A DNA stretch of 11,963 nt from Phytoactinopolyspora endophytica (lineage in GTDB: Bacteria; Actinomycetota; Actinomycetes; Jiangellales; Jiangellaceae), in assembly GCF_004138495.1 (NCBI RefSeq), contig NZ_ML142852.1:249827-261789 (forward strand), given 5' to 3'. Within the stretch, counting starts at the first letter, position 1; each line of letters starts with the position of its first letter. The notes below the pieces were generated by a model. The model saw nothing but the letters and a program-made list of their open reading frames with translations, did no database searches and was not told the DNA's origin. Positions 1 to 6,426 of the stretch are shown here, piece after piece. The position numbers and the translations under genes are program-made.

Positions 1-809
1 GGCTCCGCCAGCAACGGGAACCCACCTGCCTCAGCGCATTGGCGTGCTGCCTGACCGGCACCGTCACCCGCGATGACCACCGTTTCCACGCCGGGTGCAA
101 GGACATGGGCATCCGCCGGCGCCCACACGCGGCGACCGGCATCCTCCGGCGTGACGGCCGCGCGAACCTCGCGTACCTGCGACGCACCACGAGGCTGCGG
201 CGAACCGGGCTGGTCCGCCTCGGCCGCCGCCCCCGCACTCCTGACTCCAGTGTCTGCCGCATCCGGTACCAGCGGCTCCCGGAAGGACAGGTTCAGATGG
301 ACTGGTCCGGGGTCGCCCGACCGGACTCCGGTCGCCGCCGCCAGCGCTCGGCCAAGCAGGTTCCTGGCGTCGGCGTCCTCCCCGGCCCTGCCGTGCGGCG
401 CCGGAACATCGACGAAGAAGCGGACCGCGTTGCCGAAGATCCGCACCTGGTCAGTGGTCTGGTTGGCGCCGGTACCACGCATCTCGTGTGGACGGTCGGC
501 GGTCAACACCACGAGTGGGACGCCGGAATGGGAGGCTTCAAGCACGGCCGGGTGCAGGTTCGCCACGGCCGTACCGGAGGTGGTCACGATCGCGACGGGC
601 CCGGTAGCCTTCGCCAAGCCAAGCGCCGTGAACGCCGCGACACGCTCGTCGATGCGGACATGAAGTCCAAGCTCTCCGCGTTGCGCGGCGGCCATCACCG
701 CGAACGCCAGCGGTGCGCTGCGCGATCCGGGCGCCAGCACCACATGTCGAACCCGTTGGCGCACCAACTCGGCGACCAGAACATCGGCAACTGCTGTCGA
801 AGGGCTCAC
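1..809 (-). CDS. menD: MenD, SEPHCHC synthase, N-terminal half (runs off left edge)
   Basis: Thiamine-diphosphate enzyme that adds decarboxylated 2-oxoglutarate to isochorismate to give SEPHCHC, the first committed step of classical menaquinone synthesis in the cytosol. The reading frame stays open to the window edge, so about 269 codons of a usual 550-580 are present. They comprise the N-terminal (Pyr-type) ThDP-binding domain and the start of the middle domain; the C-terminal PP domain is outside. Visible motifs: LAPGSRSAPL (residues 25-34), HVRIDERVAAF with the catalytic-type Glu at residue 55 (the number of the E. coli catalytic Glu), TTSGTAVANLHPAV (76-89), and LTADRPHEMRGTGANQT (102-118). 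I chose the GTG at 809 because homology (PSTAVADVLVAEL) begins right there, the Glu-55 register fits, and a GGGGGAGA lies about 9 nt upstream. An in-frame ATG at 818 sits almost on top of that purine run. A palindromic repeat copy lies some 35 bp upstream. Confidence 0.95.
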   Translation of the reverse strand, partial: MSPSTAVADVLVAELVRQRVRHVVLAPGSRSAPLAFAVMAAAQRGELGLHVRIDERVAAFTALGLAKATGPVAIVTTSGTAVANLHPAVLEASHSGVPLVVLTADRPHEMRGTGANQTTDQVRIFGNAVRFFVDVPAPHGRAGEDADARNLLGRALAAATGVRSGDPGPVHLNLSFREPLVPDAADTGVRSAGAAAEADQPGSPQPRGASQVREVRAAVTPEDAGRRVWAPADAHVLAPGVETVVIAGDGAGQAARQCAEAGGFPLLAE

Positions 810-843
810 GCCGCCCATTCTCCCCCGCGGCCGAGGCGGGACC

Positions 844-890
844 GCCGAGGATCACTGTGGTGTCCACCCCAGCGATGCTCGGCACTCATT
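844..890. repeat. Palindromic repeat, copy 1 (left boundary of the inserted patch)
   Basis: Positions 844-884 are identical over 41 bp to 1563-1603. The unit is an imperfect palindrome: in the 42-nt core 17 of 20 position pairs are complementary, and the three mismatches fall every fourth pair (pairs 8, 12 and 16 from the outside). In this copy the right arm continues as ACTCATT to 890, the complement of the AATGAGT that precedes copy 2. Its left flank (834-843, AGGCGGGACC) instead resembles, in inverted orientation, the right flank of copy 2 (8 of 10). It lies in the menD 5' region, about 35 bp before the GTG start, so it could fold in the menD leader. I infer a dispersed repeat unit; no transposase is present. 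Confidence 0.8.
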
Positions 891-1010
891 CCCTGTGGAT
901 CGCTCCGCGGGCTGCACAGCACTTGTCCACAATCCTCGACGCGAGGCTGCATATCGGGTGCCAATCGCCGCAGGATCGACACCGTGGATCACCCATCAAG
1001 CACGCGATGC

Positions 1011-1544
1011 ATTGTCCCGTATCTCCCTGCCGACCTGCCATATCGTTCCAAGCTCGAAGGATTGCTGATGCTCCAGCACGGCGTCGTCCAGCGCTCGCAG
1101 GCATTCGCGTGCGGGATGACAGCCGAACAGCTGCGGTGGTTGGATCTGATCGATGACGCGTCCGCGGCCTCCGATGTCGAAGCGTGGATAACCGGGGCAT
1201 GCCAGCGGCGACGCACCACTCCCGAGCGCATCGCGGCCGCCCTCGGCCAACGTCAGCGGATCCGGTGGCGGCCAGTGGTGCAGGGCATGCTCACCGACGT
1301 GTCCTCGGGGGCGCAGTCACCGCTCGAACTACATCATCTTCGCCGAGTCGAGCGTGCACACGGGCTCCCGCGCGGCGCTCGTCAACGGCGAGCCGGACGG
1401 AACCGGACGATCTGGATCGACGTCGACTACGACGAGTATCGGGTCCGTATCGAGCTCGATGGTCGCACCGGCCACGTCGAGGATGGCAAGTTCCGCGACC
1501 GCCACCGAGACAATGGCGCTGCGGTCGACGGTCGGACAACGCTG
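1011..1544 (+). pseudogene. Remnant of an AbiEi-type wHTH / DUF559 (Vsr-like fold) protein gene
   Basis: The plus frame reads LLMLQHGVVQRSQAFACGMT from about 1062, like the N-terminal winged-helix 'AbiEi antitoxin' domain of a large actinobacterial family. It then jumps straight into LDLIDDASAASDVEAWITGA (1140 onward), which in the family lies much further along. This is followed by QSPLELHHLRRVERAHGLPR, VRIELDGRTGH and KFRDRHRDNGAAVDG, the DUF559 restriction-endonuclease-like C-terminal part. So roughly 80-100 middle residues appear to be missing, and homology stops after GRTTL (about 1544), before the usual TLRYGW ending. No good start codon precedes the wHTH; ATG 1068 is internal to it. 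The frame then runs on antisense through the neighbouring gene, so there is no proper stop. Sequence between 891 and 1010 shows nothing I recognise. The family is often annotated as a type IV toxin-antitoxin antitoxin-like protein, but its function is unproven. I judge this copy dead. Confidence 0.65.
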
Positions 1545-1555
1545 CACCGCCGTGA

Positions 1556-1603
1556 AATGAGTGCCGAGGATCACTGTGGTGTCCACCCCAGCGATGCTCG
1601 GCA
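1556..1603. repeat. Palindromic repeat, copy 2 (right boundary of the patch; 3' hairpin of the sortase-like gene)
   Basis: Positions 1563-1603 match copy 1 exactly over 41 bp; the left arm is extended by AATGAGT (1556-1562). The DUF559 remnant breaks off about 12 bp before this extension. The right end lies 7 bp past the stop codon of the minus-strand gene at 1611-2744, so on that transcript it would form a long interrupted 3' hairpin. No U-tract follows (next bases ACTCATTTCAC on the minus strand). It may act as a processing or stabilising hairpin or a weak terminator rather than a classical Rho-independent one. Confidence 0.8.
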
Positions 1604-1610
1604 GTCCTGC

Positions 1611-2744
1611 CTAGTCGACTCTGCGGAGCCAGGTGAATCCGGTATTGGCACCCTGGCAAGTCTGCAGGATGACGTCGCACTCGTCGCCGCATGTCCAGTT
1701 CGAGGCCGACCCGAGCGCGGACCCACGGCCCGGAGCGATCTCTCGGTCGACCACCTCGTAGACGCCGGCCTGCTCGCCTTCGAGCTCCACCATGGTTCCC
1801 ATCGGCATGGCGTTCCACCACGCGTTGCCGAGGTAGTCGTGCGCGACCACGAACGTGCCGGCACCCACCGGCGTGTAATGGCATGCCGCACCATAGGGCA
1901 GGTTGTCGATCTCAGTGTTGGTCGAGCAAGCGCTCACGGGGATCGACTCGACATCGTCGCCGATCACGACTGCGGCGTCGCTCTCAACCTCATCGAACCG
2001 GCTGCCGCCGGAGTACACGAAACGGAAGCTGGTACCCACCTCGGCTTCGACCTCGACCTCGGCCTTGCTGTCGGATCCGGTGGTGACCGTCTGCACAGTC
2101 TCCCACTCGTCATCGATCTGCTGCTGCAGATCGAGATCTCCCATGATGGCCACGCCGTCCTGCGTGGTCCACGTGGCGATGACCTCGGCTGTGTCGTCGT
2201 CGACCGGTGATGCGGTCGCCGTGATCCGCGACTCCAGAGGGTCACCGGAGACCACCGTGACGTCGTTCGATGCAGCCGCGTCCACCGCGTCGCTTCCCCC
2301 GTACGCGAGGCGATAGATCCCGGTCTCGTTCACCCTGACGTCAGCGCTGCCCACGCCATCCACAAGGTCGAGTTCGGTCACCGACTCCCATGACTCCCCC
2401 TCGACGCGTTGCAGGTCGACCGGGCCGCTGACCTCGCCGCCCTCGGCGGCCGACCAGGATGCCTCGAACGGCACCTCGTCCCAGTCGTCGGCCTCTTCGG
2501 GCGCGCTGAGCACCAGCTCGAGCTCGTCGGACGGTTCCTCGGCCTCAGCGTGCAACGCCTCGACCGTCTCAGATTCCGCCGGCGATGGAGGCGCCGTCAG
2601 CGGCTTCGACACGCCTGCAGACACTACTTTGGCACGTGCCGGACCGCTGTCGTCCGAACTGCCGCTGGCCCCGCCGAGCAAGAAGAACGCGGACCCGGAC
2701 GCCAAGACGGCGGCACCGGTACCAGCCAGCAGACGAGACCACAT
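1611..2744 (-). CDS. Secreted or membrane-anchored protein with tandem beta-rich repeats and a C-terminal sortase-like domain
   Basis: 377 residues. Residues 5-25 are a hydrophobic segment (signal peptide or signal anchor; no lipobox Cys). Residues 27-90 are a low-complexity, acidic linker. Two tandem repeats of about 90 residues follow (75-168 and 172-263), sharing the pattern LDLQ...WE.V...A.V.V...R..Y.G, likely Ig-like beta-sandwiches. The last 105 residues look like a sortase barrel: GTFVVAHDYLGNAW with His302, YEVVDREI (329-336), VILQTC with Cys363 (compare the sortase TLxTC motif), then WLRR with Arg374/375. His-Cys spacing (61) and Cys-Arg spacing (11) fit sortases. Four more Cys (273, 288, 352, 356) could pair as disulfides outside the cytoplasm. 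A clear GGAGGA lies 8 nt before the ATG. It sits 60 bp downstream of menC on the same strand, but nothing ties it to quinone synthesis. No LPxTG-type substrate is in the window. The fold call is by motif reading only; a non-catalytic relative is possible. Confidence 0.55.
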   Translation of the reverse strand: MWSRLLAGTGAAVLASGSAFFLLGGASGSSDDSGPARAKVVSAGVSKPLTAPPSPAESETVEALHAEAEEPSDELELVLSAPEEADDWDEVPFEASWSAAEGGEVSGPVDLQRVEGESWESVTELDLVDGVGSADVRVNETGIYRLAYGGSDAVDAAASNDVTVVSGDPLESRITATASPVDDDTAEVIATWTTQDGVAIMGDLDLQQQIDDEWETVQTVTTGSDSKAEVEVEAEVGTSFRFVYSGGSRFDEVESDAAVVIGDDVESIPVSACSTNTEIDNLPYGAACHYTPVGAGTFVVAHDYLGNAWWNAMPMGTMVELEGEQAGVYEVVDREIAPGRGSALGSASNWTCGDECDVILQTCQGANTGFTWLRRVD

Positions 2745-2770
2745 ACGTTATATCCTCCATGATCACTCGC

Positions 2771-2800
2771 CGAGTAGTCCACAACGCTCGGGGGCGTCAA
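2771..2800 (-). promoter_or_regulatory. Candidate promoter of the sortase-like gene
   Basis: On the minus strand a TTGACG (-35, 2795-2800) is followed after 18 bp by TACTCG (-10, 2771-2776). This would start transcription around 2764, some 20 nt ahead of the ATG, leaving room for the GGAGGA ribosome site. The -35 is good and the -10 is poor (lacks the final T). It lies immediately after the menC stop, so the gene may have its own promoter as well as read-through from menC. Confidence 0.3.
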
Positions 2801-2804
2801 TCTT

Positions 2805-3731
2805 TCAGACGATCCGCGCGATGCGCAGGTTCCACCATTCTTGGACAGATTTATCCGCCGCCGTCGCGGCGAGGCCCTCCGGCGTCGGCTCCGGGCGTCG
2901 CACCGGCAGGAAACCATCGACGGCGGTGAGGGGCTCCGTCACGTCGCGCTCGAGCAGACTCGCCGTCGCCAGCCCGCACGCATACGGAAGCTCAGGCAGC
3001 GCCGCCGCCAGCGCCACGCCGGCCGCGATGCCGATCGACGTCTCCAGGGCGCTGGAGACCACGACCGGCAGGCCGATCTGCTCCGCGATGCGCAGGCACG
3101 CGCGCACCCCGCCCATCGGCTGCACCTTCAGCACGGCGACGTCGGCGGCGTCGAGTCTTGCCACGCGAAGCGGATCCTCAGCTCGCCGGATCGACTCGTC
3201 GGCCGCGATCGGTACCGACACCCGGCGGCGTACCTCGGCAAGGTCCTCCACCGACGGGCAGGGCTGCTCGACGTACTCGAGGCCCTGTGCCGCATCGGCG
3301 TAGCGCGGCAGGAGCCGGATCGCCGTGTCCACGTCCCAGGCGGCGTTGGCGTCGATTCGGACCCTGCCCATCGGGCCCAGTGCGTCACGCACCGCCTCCA
3401 GGCGGGCGAGATCCTCACCCGGGCTCTGACCCGCCGCCGCGACCTTCACCTTCGCCGTCGTACATCCAGGGAACCGGGACAGCACCTCCACCACCTGGCT
3501 CGGTGACACCGCCGGAACCGTGGCGTTGACCGGGACCCAGTCGCGCACGGGTTCCGGCCAGCCGTCGTCCGCGGCCTCCCGCGCGGCGCGCCACCACGTC
3601 GCCGCCTCGGCATCGCCGTACTCGCGGAACGGCGAGAACTCCGCCCAGCCGGCGTTCCCCTCGATCAGGACGCCCTCGCGGACGTCGATGTCGCGGAATC
3701 GGGACCGCAGCGGGATCGCGTAAACGTGCAT
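2805..3731 (-). CDS. menC: MenC, o-succinylbenzoate synthase
   Basis: Enolase-superfamily enzyme that dehydrates SHCHC to o-succinylbenzoate using a divalent metal. From ATG 3731 it has 308 residues, normal for actinobacterial MenC. Visible features: the N-terminal capping domain; AKVKV with the catalytic Lys pair (K94, K96); RIDANAAW with metal ligand D127; YVEQP with E155; AADES with D178; and VLKVQPMGGV with the second catalytic Lys, K202, followed by the barrel end and SSALETS. An in-frame TTG at 3740 would add three residues. I prefer ATG because homologues begin at the HVYAIPL stretch, though its ribosome site (GGTGA, very close) is weak. Divergent from menB across 187 bp, and upstream of the sortase-like gene and menD on the same strand. 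Confidence 0.93.
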   Translation of the reverse strand: MHVYAIPLRSRFRDIDVREGVLIEGNAGWAEFSPFREYGDAEAATWWRAAREAADDGWPEPVRDWVPVNATVPAVSPSQVVEVLSRFPGCTTAKVKVAAAGQSPGEDLARLEAVRDALGPMGRVRIDANAAWDVDTAIRLLPRYADAAQGLEYVEQPCPSVEDLAEVRRRVSVPIAADESIRRAEDPLRVARLDAADVAVLKVQPMGGVRACLRIAEQIGLPVVVSSALETSIGIAAGVALAAALPELPYACGLATASLLERDVTEPLTAVDGFLPVRRPEPTPEGLAATAADKSVQEWWNLRIARIV

Positions 3732-3785
3732 CGTCACCAAACGTCAGCTGTCGATCACCTTCGGACTGTGTACCCCTGAACGACA

Positions 3786-3838
3786 CGATCATCCACCGTG
3801 ATCGGACGGTACCGGCGCCGTCGCGGCACACTGCGACG
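3786..3838. promoter_or_regulatory. Two inverted repeats between divergent menC and menB
   Basis: Seen directly: CGATCA-7 nt-TGATCG (3786-3804) and CGTCGC-8 nt-GCGACG (3819-3838), both perfect in their arms. They lie about 55 and 90 bp from the menC start and about 80-130 bp from the menB start. Spaced dyads in a divergent promoter region are typical operator geometry, so they may control both arms of the men locus; that is inference, and 6-bp dyads are not rare in GC-rich DNA. Confidence 0.35.
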
Positions 3839-3905
3839 ACTTTACCGAAGCAGGAGCCTTCCGGTGGCGGAACCCCGTGGCCGCCGGGTCGTGCCGGTCG
3901 CGCCG

Positions 3906-3911
3906 TACTGT
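3906..3911 (+). promoter_or_regulatory. Candidate -10 element for leaderless menB transcript
   Basis: TACTGT (TAnnnT) ends 7 nt before the GTG start of menB, the spacing at which transcription would begin on the start codon. No clear -35 is seen. A GGAG only 2 nt before the GTG is too close to be a normal ribosome site, which supports a leaderless start. Confidence 0.4.
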
Positions 3912-3918
3912 TGGAGTC

Positions 3919-4911
3919 GTGAGCGACGCCCCCTTCGATGCCAGCCGCTGGCGCCCCGTCCACGGTTTCGACTTCACCGACATCACCTACCACCGTCACG
4001 TTGCCGACGGACGTGACCAGGGGACGGTCCGGATCGCGTTCGACCGGCCCGAGGTGCGCAATGCCTTCAGGCCGCACACCGTCGACGAGCTCTACCGGGC
4101 GCTCGACCATGCCCGGATGACACCGGATGTGGGGTGCGTGCTGCTGACCGGCAACGGCCCGTCGCCCAAGGACGGCGGGTGGGCGTTCTGTTCAGGCGGG
4201 GACCAGCGCATACGGGGCCGGGATGGTTACCGGTACACGACGCCGGAGACCACCGGCCGGGCTGATGCGGCCGAACCGGCCGTTGACGCCGCCACGGCCG
4301 GCGGGCTCGACCCGGCCGATGGCGAGCACGGGGGCGAGCGCATCGACCCTGCGCGGGCCGGACGGCTGCACATCCTGGAAGTCCAGCGGCTGATCCGGAC
4401 CATGCCGAAGGTGGTCATCGCGGTTGTGCCTGGGTGGGCCGCCGGTGGCGGGCACAGCCTCCACGTCGTCTGTGACCTCTCGTTGGCCAGCGCGGAGCAC
4501 GCCCGGTTCAAGCAGACCGACGCGGACGTGGGGTCATTCGACGGCGGTTACGGATCGGCGTATCTTGCACGCCAGGTGGGGCAGAAGTTCGCACGGGAGA
4601 TCTTCTTCCTCGGCTCCGAGTACTCCGCCGACGATGCGCATCGGATGGGTATGGTGAACGACGTCGTGCCGCACGTCGACCTGGAGGACAGGGCGCTGGA
4701 GTGGGCGGCCAAGATCAACGGCAAGAGCCCCACGGCCCAGCGGATGTTGAAGTTCGCGTTCAACGCCGTCGACGACGGCATGGTGGGGCAGCAGGTGTTC
4801 GCGGGCGAGGCGACGCGCCTGGCTTACATGACCGACGAGGCGGTCGAAGGGCGTGACGCGTTCCTGGAGAAGCGGCCACCGGACTGGTCCCGTTTCCCCT
4901 GGTACTACTAA
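3919..4911 (+). CDS. menB: MenB, 1,4-dihydroxy-2-naphthoyl-CoA synthase
   Basis: Crotonase-fold enzyme that cyclises OSB-CoA to DHNA-CoA by an intramolecular Claisen (Dieckmann-type) condensation. 330 residues from GTG 3919. Motifs of the mycobacterial type: FDRPEVRNAF (41-50), WAFCSGGDQRIRGRDGY (88-104, oxyanion loop), RLHILEVQRLI (149-159), GWAAGGGHSLH (172-182), FKQTDADVGSFDGGYGSAY (197-215, containing the active-site Asp and Ser), and a C-terminal AGEATRLAYMTDEAVEGRDA and KRPPDWSRFPWYY tail that reaches the neighbouring subunit's active site in known structures. The mobile loop between residues 107 and 145 is longer than in M. tuberculosis MenB as I recall it, and is rich in Ala, Gly, Asp and Glu. 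The longer frame back to 3877 has no homology before the GTG and was rejected. menE follows after 100 bp. Confidence 0.96.
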   Translation: MSDAPFDASRWRPVHGFDFTDITYHRHVADGRDQGTVRIAFDRPEVRNAFRPHTVDELYRALDHARMTPDVGCVLLTGNGPSPKDGGWAFCSGGDQRIRGRDGYRYTTPETTGRADAAEPAVDAATAGGLDPADGEHGGERIDPARAGRLHILEVQRLIRTMPKVVIAVVPGWAAGGGHSLHVVCDLSLASAEHARFKQTDADVGSFDGGYGSAYLARQVGQKFAREIFFLGSEYSADDAHRMGMVNDVVPHVDLEDRALEWAAKINGKSPTAQRMLKFAFNAVDDGMVGQQVFAGEATRLAYMTDEAVEGRDAFLEKRPPDWSRFPWYY

Positions 4912-4954
4912 CGCCGCAGAGCCAACCGACGCATGACGGCGTCCTCACGTTTTT
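4911..4954 (+). terminator. Weak candidate terminator after menB
   Basis: Alternative small stems (ACGCCG 4911-4916 with CGGCGT 4937-4942, or GACGC 4928-4932 with GCGTC 4939-4943) are followed, after a 6-7 nt gap, by TTTTT at 4950-4954. The gap and short stems make it marginal; it would partly separate menB from menE. Confidence 0.25.
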
Positions 4955-4995
4955 CTGAGTCCTCGCAGACACGTGACCGATCCCGGAAACCCCTT

Positions 4996-5001
4996 TAAGC
5001 T
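4996..5001 (+). promoter_or_regulatory. Candidate -10 element for menE
   Basis: TAAGCT (TAnnnT) sits 10 nt before ATG 5012. An in-frame GTG also occurs at 5003. Transcription starting about 5008 would give a leader of only a few bases, consistent with the absence of a Shine-Dalgarno sequence. No convincing -35 is seen. Confidence 0.3.
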
Positions 5002-5011
5002 GGTGTGTGCG

Positions 5012-6238
5012 ATGCAGAGATCGATTTCGACGACAACGACGTCGGCGACCCGCACGCTTCGAGCGGTCGAGGTGCCGTTGACCTCTGCTGTCGTGCCGCG
5101 GCTCTACCCGGCGATGATGGATGCGCTCGGTGGCGGTCCCGCCCTGCTCCCGGTGCCGAACCATCCAGCACCTGTGCGTGACGAGCTGCTGGACGCGCTG
5201 CGTCCTTCGGAGCCGCTGGAGGACACCGACGTCGCGCTGGTCGTTCCCACGTCCGGTTCGACCGGAGAGCCCAAGGGCGTGATGCTCAGCGCCAAGGCCA
5301 TTCAGTCCTCGGCCGCCGCGACGCTGCGCCGGCTGGGCGGCCCGGGCCGCTGGCTCCTCGCGTTGCCGGCCACGCACGTAGCGGGCCTGATGGTGCTGGC
5401 CCGCTCGCTCGTAGCGGAGACCGAGCCGGTCGCGCTGGACCTGTCCGAAGGATTCGACCCCGAGCTGTTCGCCGCCGCCAGTGTCCGGCTGTTCAGCAAG
5501 GGTCCGGGGCGCCGGTATACCGCACTGGTCGCCCGTCAGCTCGCTGCCCTGTTGGACGCCGACGAGGCCGCGGCAGCTGCACTGAACGGATACGACGCCG
5601 TGCTCGTCGGAGGCTCCGCGATCAGTGAGGAGTTGCTCGAGCGCGCGGAGCGCGCGGGCATCAACCTGGTCACCACCTACGGCGCCACCGAGACCGCAGG
5701 CGGATGCATCTACGACGGGGAGCCGCTCGACGACGTCGACGTTGATATCACCGACGACGGCCGGATCCGGCTCCGTGGCCCGATGCTGGCCAGCGGCTAT
5801 CGGCTGCAGCCCGAGCTGAGCGCCGAGGTCTTCGGGGGCGGCTGGTTCACCACGGCAGACGTCGGACACTTCCGGCCGGATGGGCGGCTCGAGGTCGTCG
5901 GCAGGATCGACGACGTGGCCGTCTCCGGCGGTGTGAACGTACCGCTGGCAGCGGTCGACCGCCTCGTCGGAGCGCATCCCGCCGTCCGGGAGGCCTTGGC
6001 CGTCGCCCTTCCCGACCCGGACTGGGGACAGCGCGTGGTGGCGGGCGTCGTCGCCGCGGACCCCGCACAACCCCCGCGGCTGGAGTCAGTACGTGAACAC
6101 GTCACCCGCCGAGCACCTCCCGCTTACGCCCCCAAGGAACTAGTGCTTCTCGAGGCACTCCCCACGCTTCCCAGCGGCAAGCCGGACCGCCGCGCGCTAG
6201 CCGCCACCCTGAGCGCACGGAGCGGCGCGCCGGCATAA
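5012..6238 (+). CDS. menE: MenE, o-succinylbenzoate-CoA ligase
   Basis: ANL-superfamily adenylating enzyme that activates o-succinylbenzoate with ATP and CoA to OSB-CoA, the substrate of MenB. 408 residues from ATG 5012, in the short range seen for actinobacterial MenE. Motifs: P-loop TSGSTGEPKG (80-89), LPATHVAGL, VLVGGSAIS, TTYGATETAGG with Glu227 (about 221-230), WFTTADVGHF with Asp283 (ribose binding), GRLEVVGRIDD with Arg298, VSGGVNV, and the C-terminal LPSGKPDRRAL with the catalytic Lys at 390. The usual RR(F/Y)TxxVPTQL stretch here reads RRYTALVARQL. Upstream in-frame GTGs at 4973 and 5003 exist; ATG 5012 is preferred for homology and position relative to the -10. Same strand as menB and menA, but with 100 and 188 bp gaps, so these genes may be separately promoted. 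Confidence 0.94.
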   Translation: MQRSISTTTTSATRTLRAVEVPLTSAVVPRLYPAMMDALGGGPALLPVPNHPAPVRDELLDALRPSEPLEDTDVALVVPTSGSTGEPKGVMLSAKAIQSSAAATLRRLGGPGRWLLALPATHVAGLMVLARSLVAETEPVALDLSEGFDPELFAAASVRLFSKGPGRRYTALVARQLAALLDADEAAAAALNGYDAVLVGGSAISEELLERAERAGINLVTTYGATETAGGCIYDGEPLDDVDVDITDDGRIRLRGPMLASGYRLQPELSAEVFGGGWFTTADVGHFRPDGRLEVVGRIDDVAVSGGVNVPLAAVDRLVGAHPAVREALAVALPDPDWGQRVVAGVVAADPAQPPRLESVREHVTRRAPPAYAPKELVLLEALPTLPSGKPDRRALAATLSARSGAPA

Positions 6239-6321
6239 GGGGTCGCGGTCTCTCAGGCCAGGGCGATGCCTATGTGCGAGTGCCGGGGCGTACTCTCGTA
6301 TCTGCCACCGGCCCGGTGCAT

Positions 6322-6369
6322 GGTCATGCGTGCTTCGTGAGAGCTGCTCATGGCCATCCACGCATGACC
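6322..6369. promoter_or_regulatory. Perfect 11-bp inverted repeat upstream of menA
   Basis: GGTCATGCGTG (6322-6332) and CACGCATGACC (6359-6369) are exact reverse complements separated by 26 nt. They lie 58-105 bp upstream of the menA ATG and about 84 bp past the menE stop. No T-run follows, so it does not look like an intrinsic terminator for menE. It could be an operator pair or a leader hairpin. Confidence 0.5.
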
Positions 6370-6426
6370 GCCGAAGCGCGCCGGTCACAGGCGCCGCACA
6401 CGGACGAAGGGAACGCCCGCTCACTC

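Noticed and set aside
1329..1586. Small minus-strand protein reading MDTTVILGTHFTAVQRC
   Set aside because: It begins inside the palindromic repeat and runs antisense to the DUF559 remnant; the frame reflects repeat sequence rather than a gene.
844..1603. Insertion sequence or integron cassette explanation for the repeat-bounded patch
   Set aside because: No transposase or integrase coding sequence and no obvious target-site duplication outside the copies; recorded as repeats plus a pseudogene instead.
844..1603. CRISPR array
   Set aside because: Only two copies, 719 bp apart, with a gene remnant between them; no regular spacers and no cas genes.
39..2210. A 723-codon plus-strand open frame
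   Set aside because: It runs antisense through menD and the sortase-like gene and is Arg/His-rich shadow coding. Only the part from about 1011 to 1544 has family-like sequence, and that is reported as a pseudogene.
4760..6070. A 436-codon minus-strand open frame
   Set aside because: Antisense shadow of menE, an artefact of high GC; menE carries all ANL motifs.
6274..6426. N-terminal extension of MenA from an upstream ATG
   Set aside because: No family similarity; it crosses the 11-bp inverted repeat, and homologues begin at the TITQW/ARPRTLP stretch near 6427.
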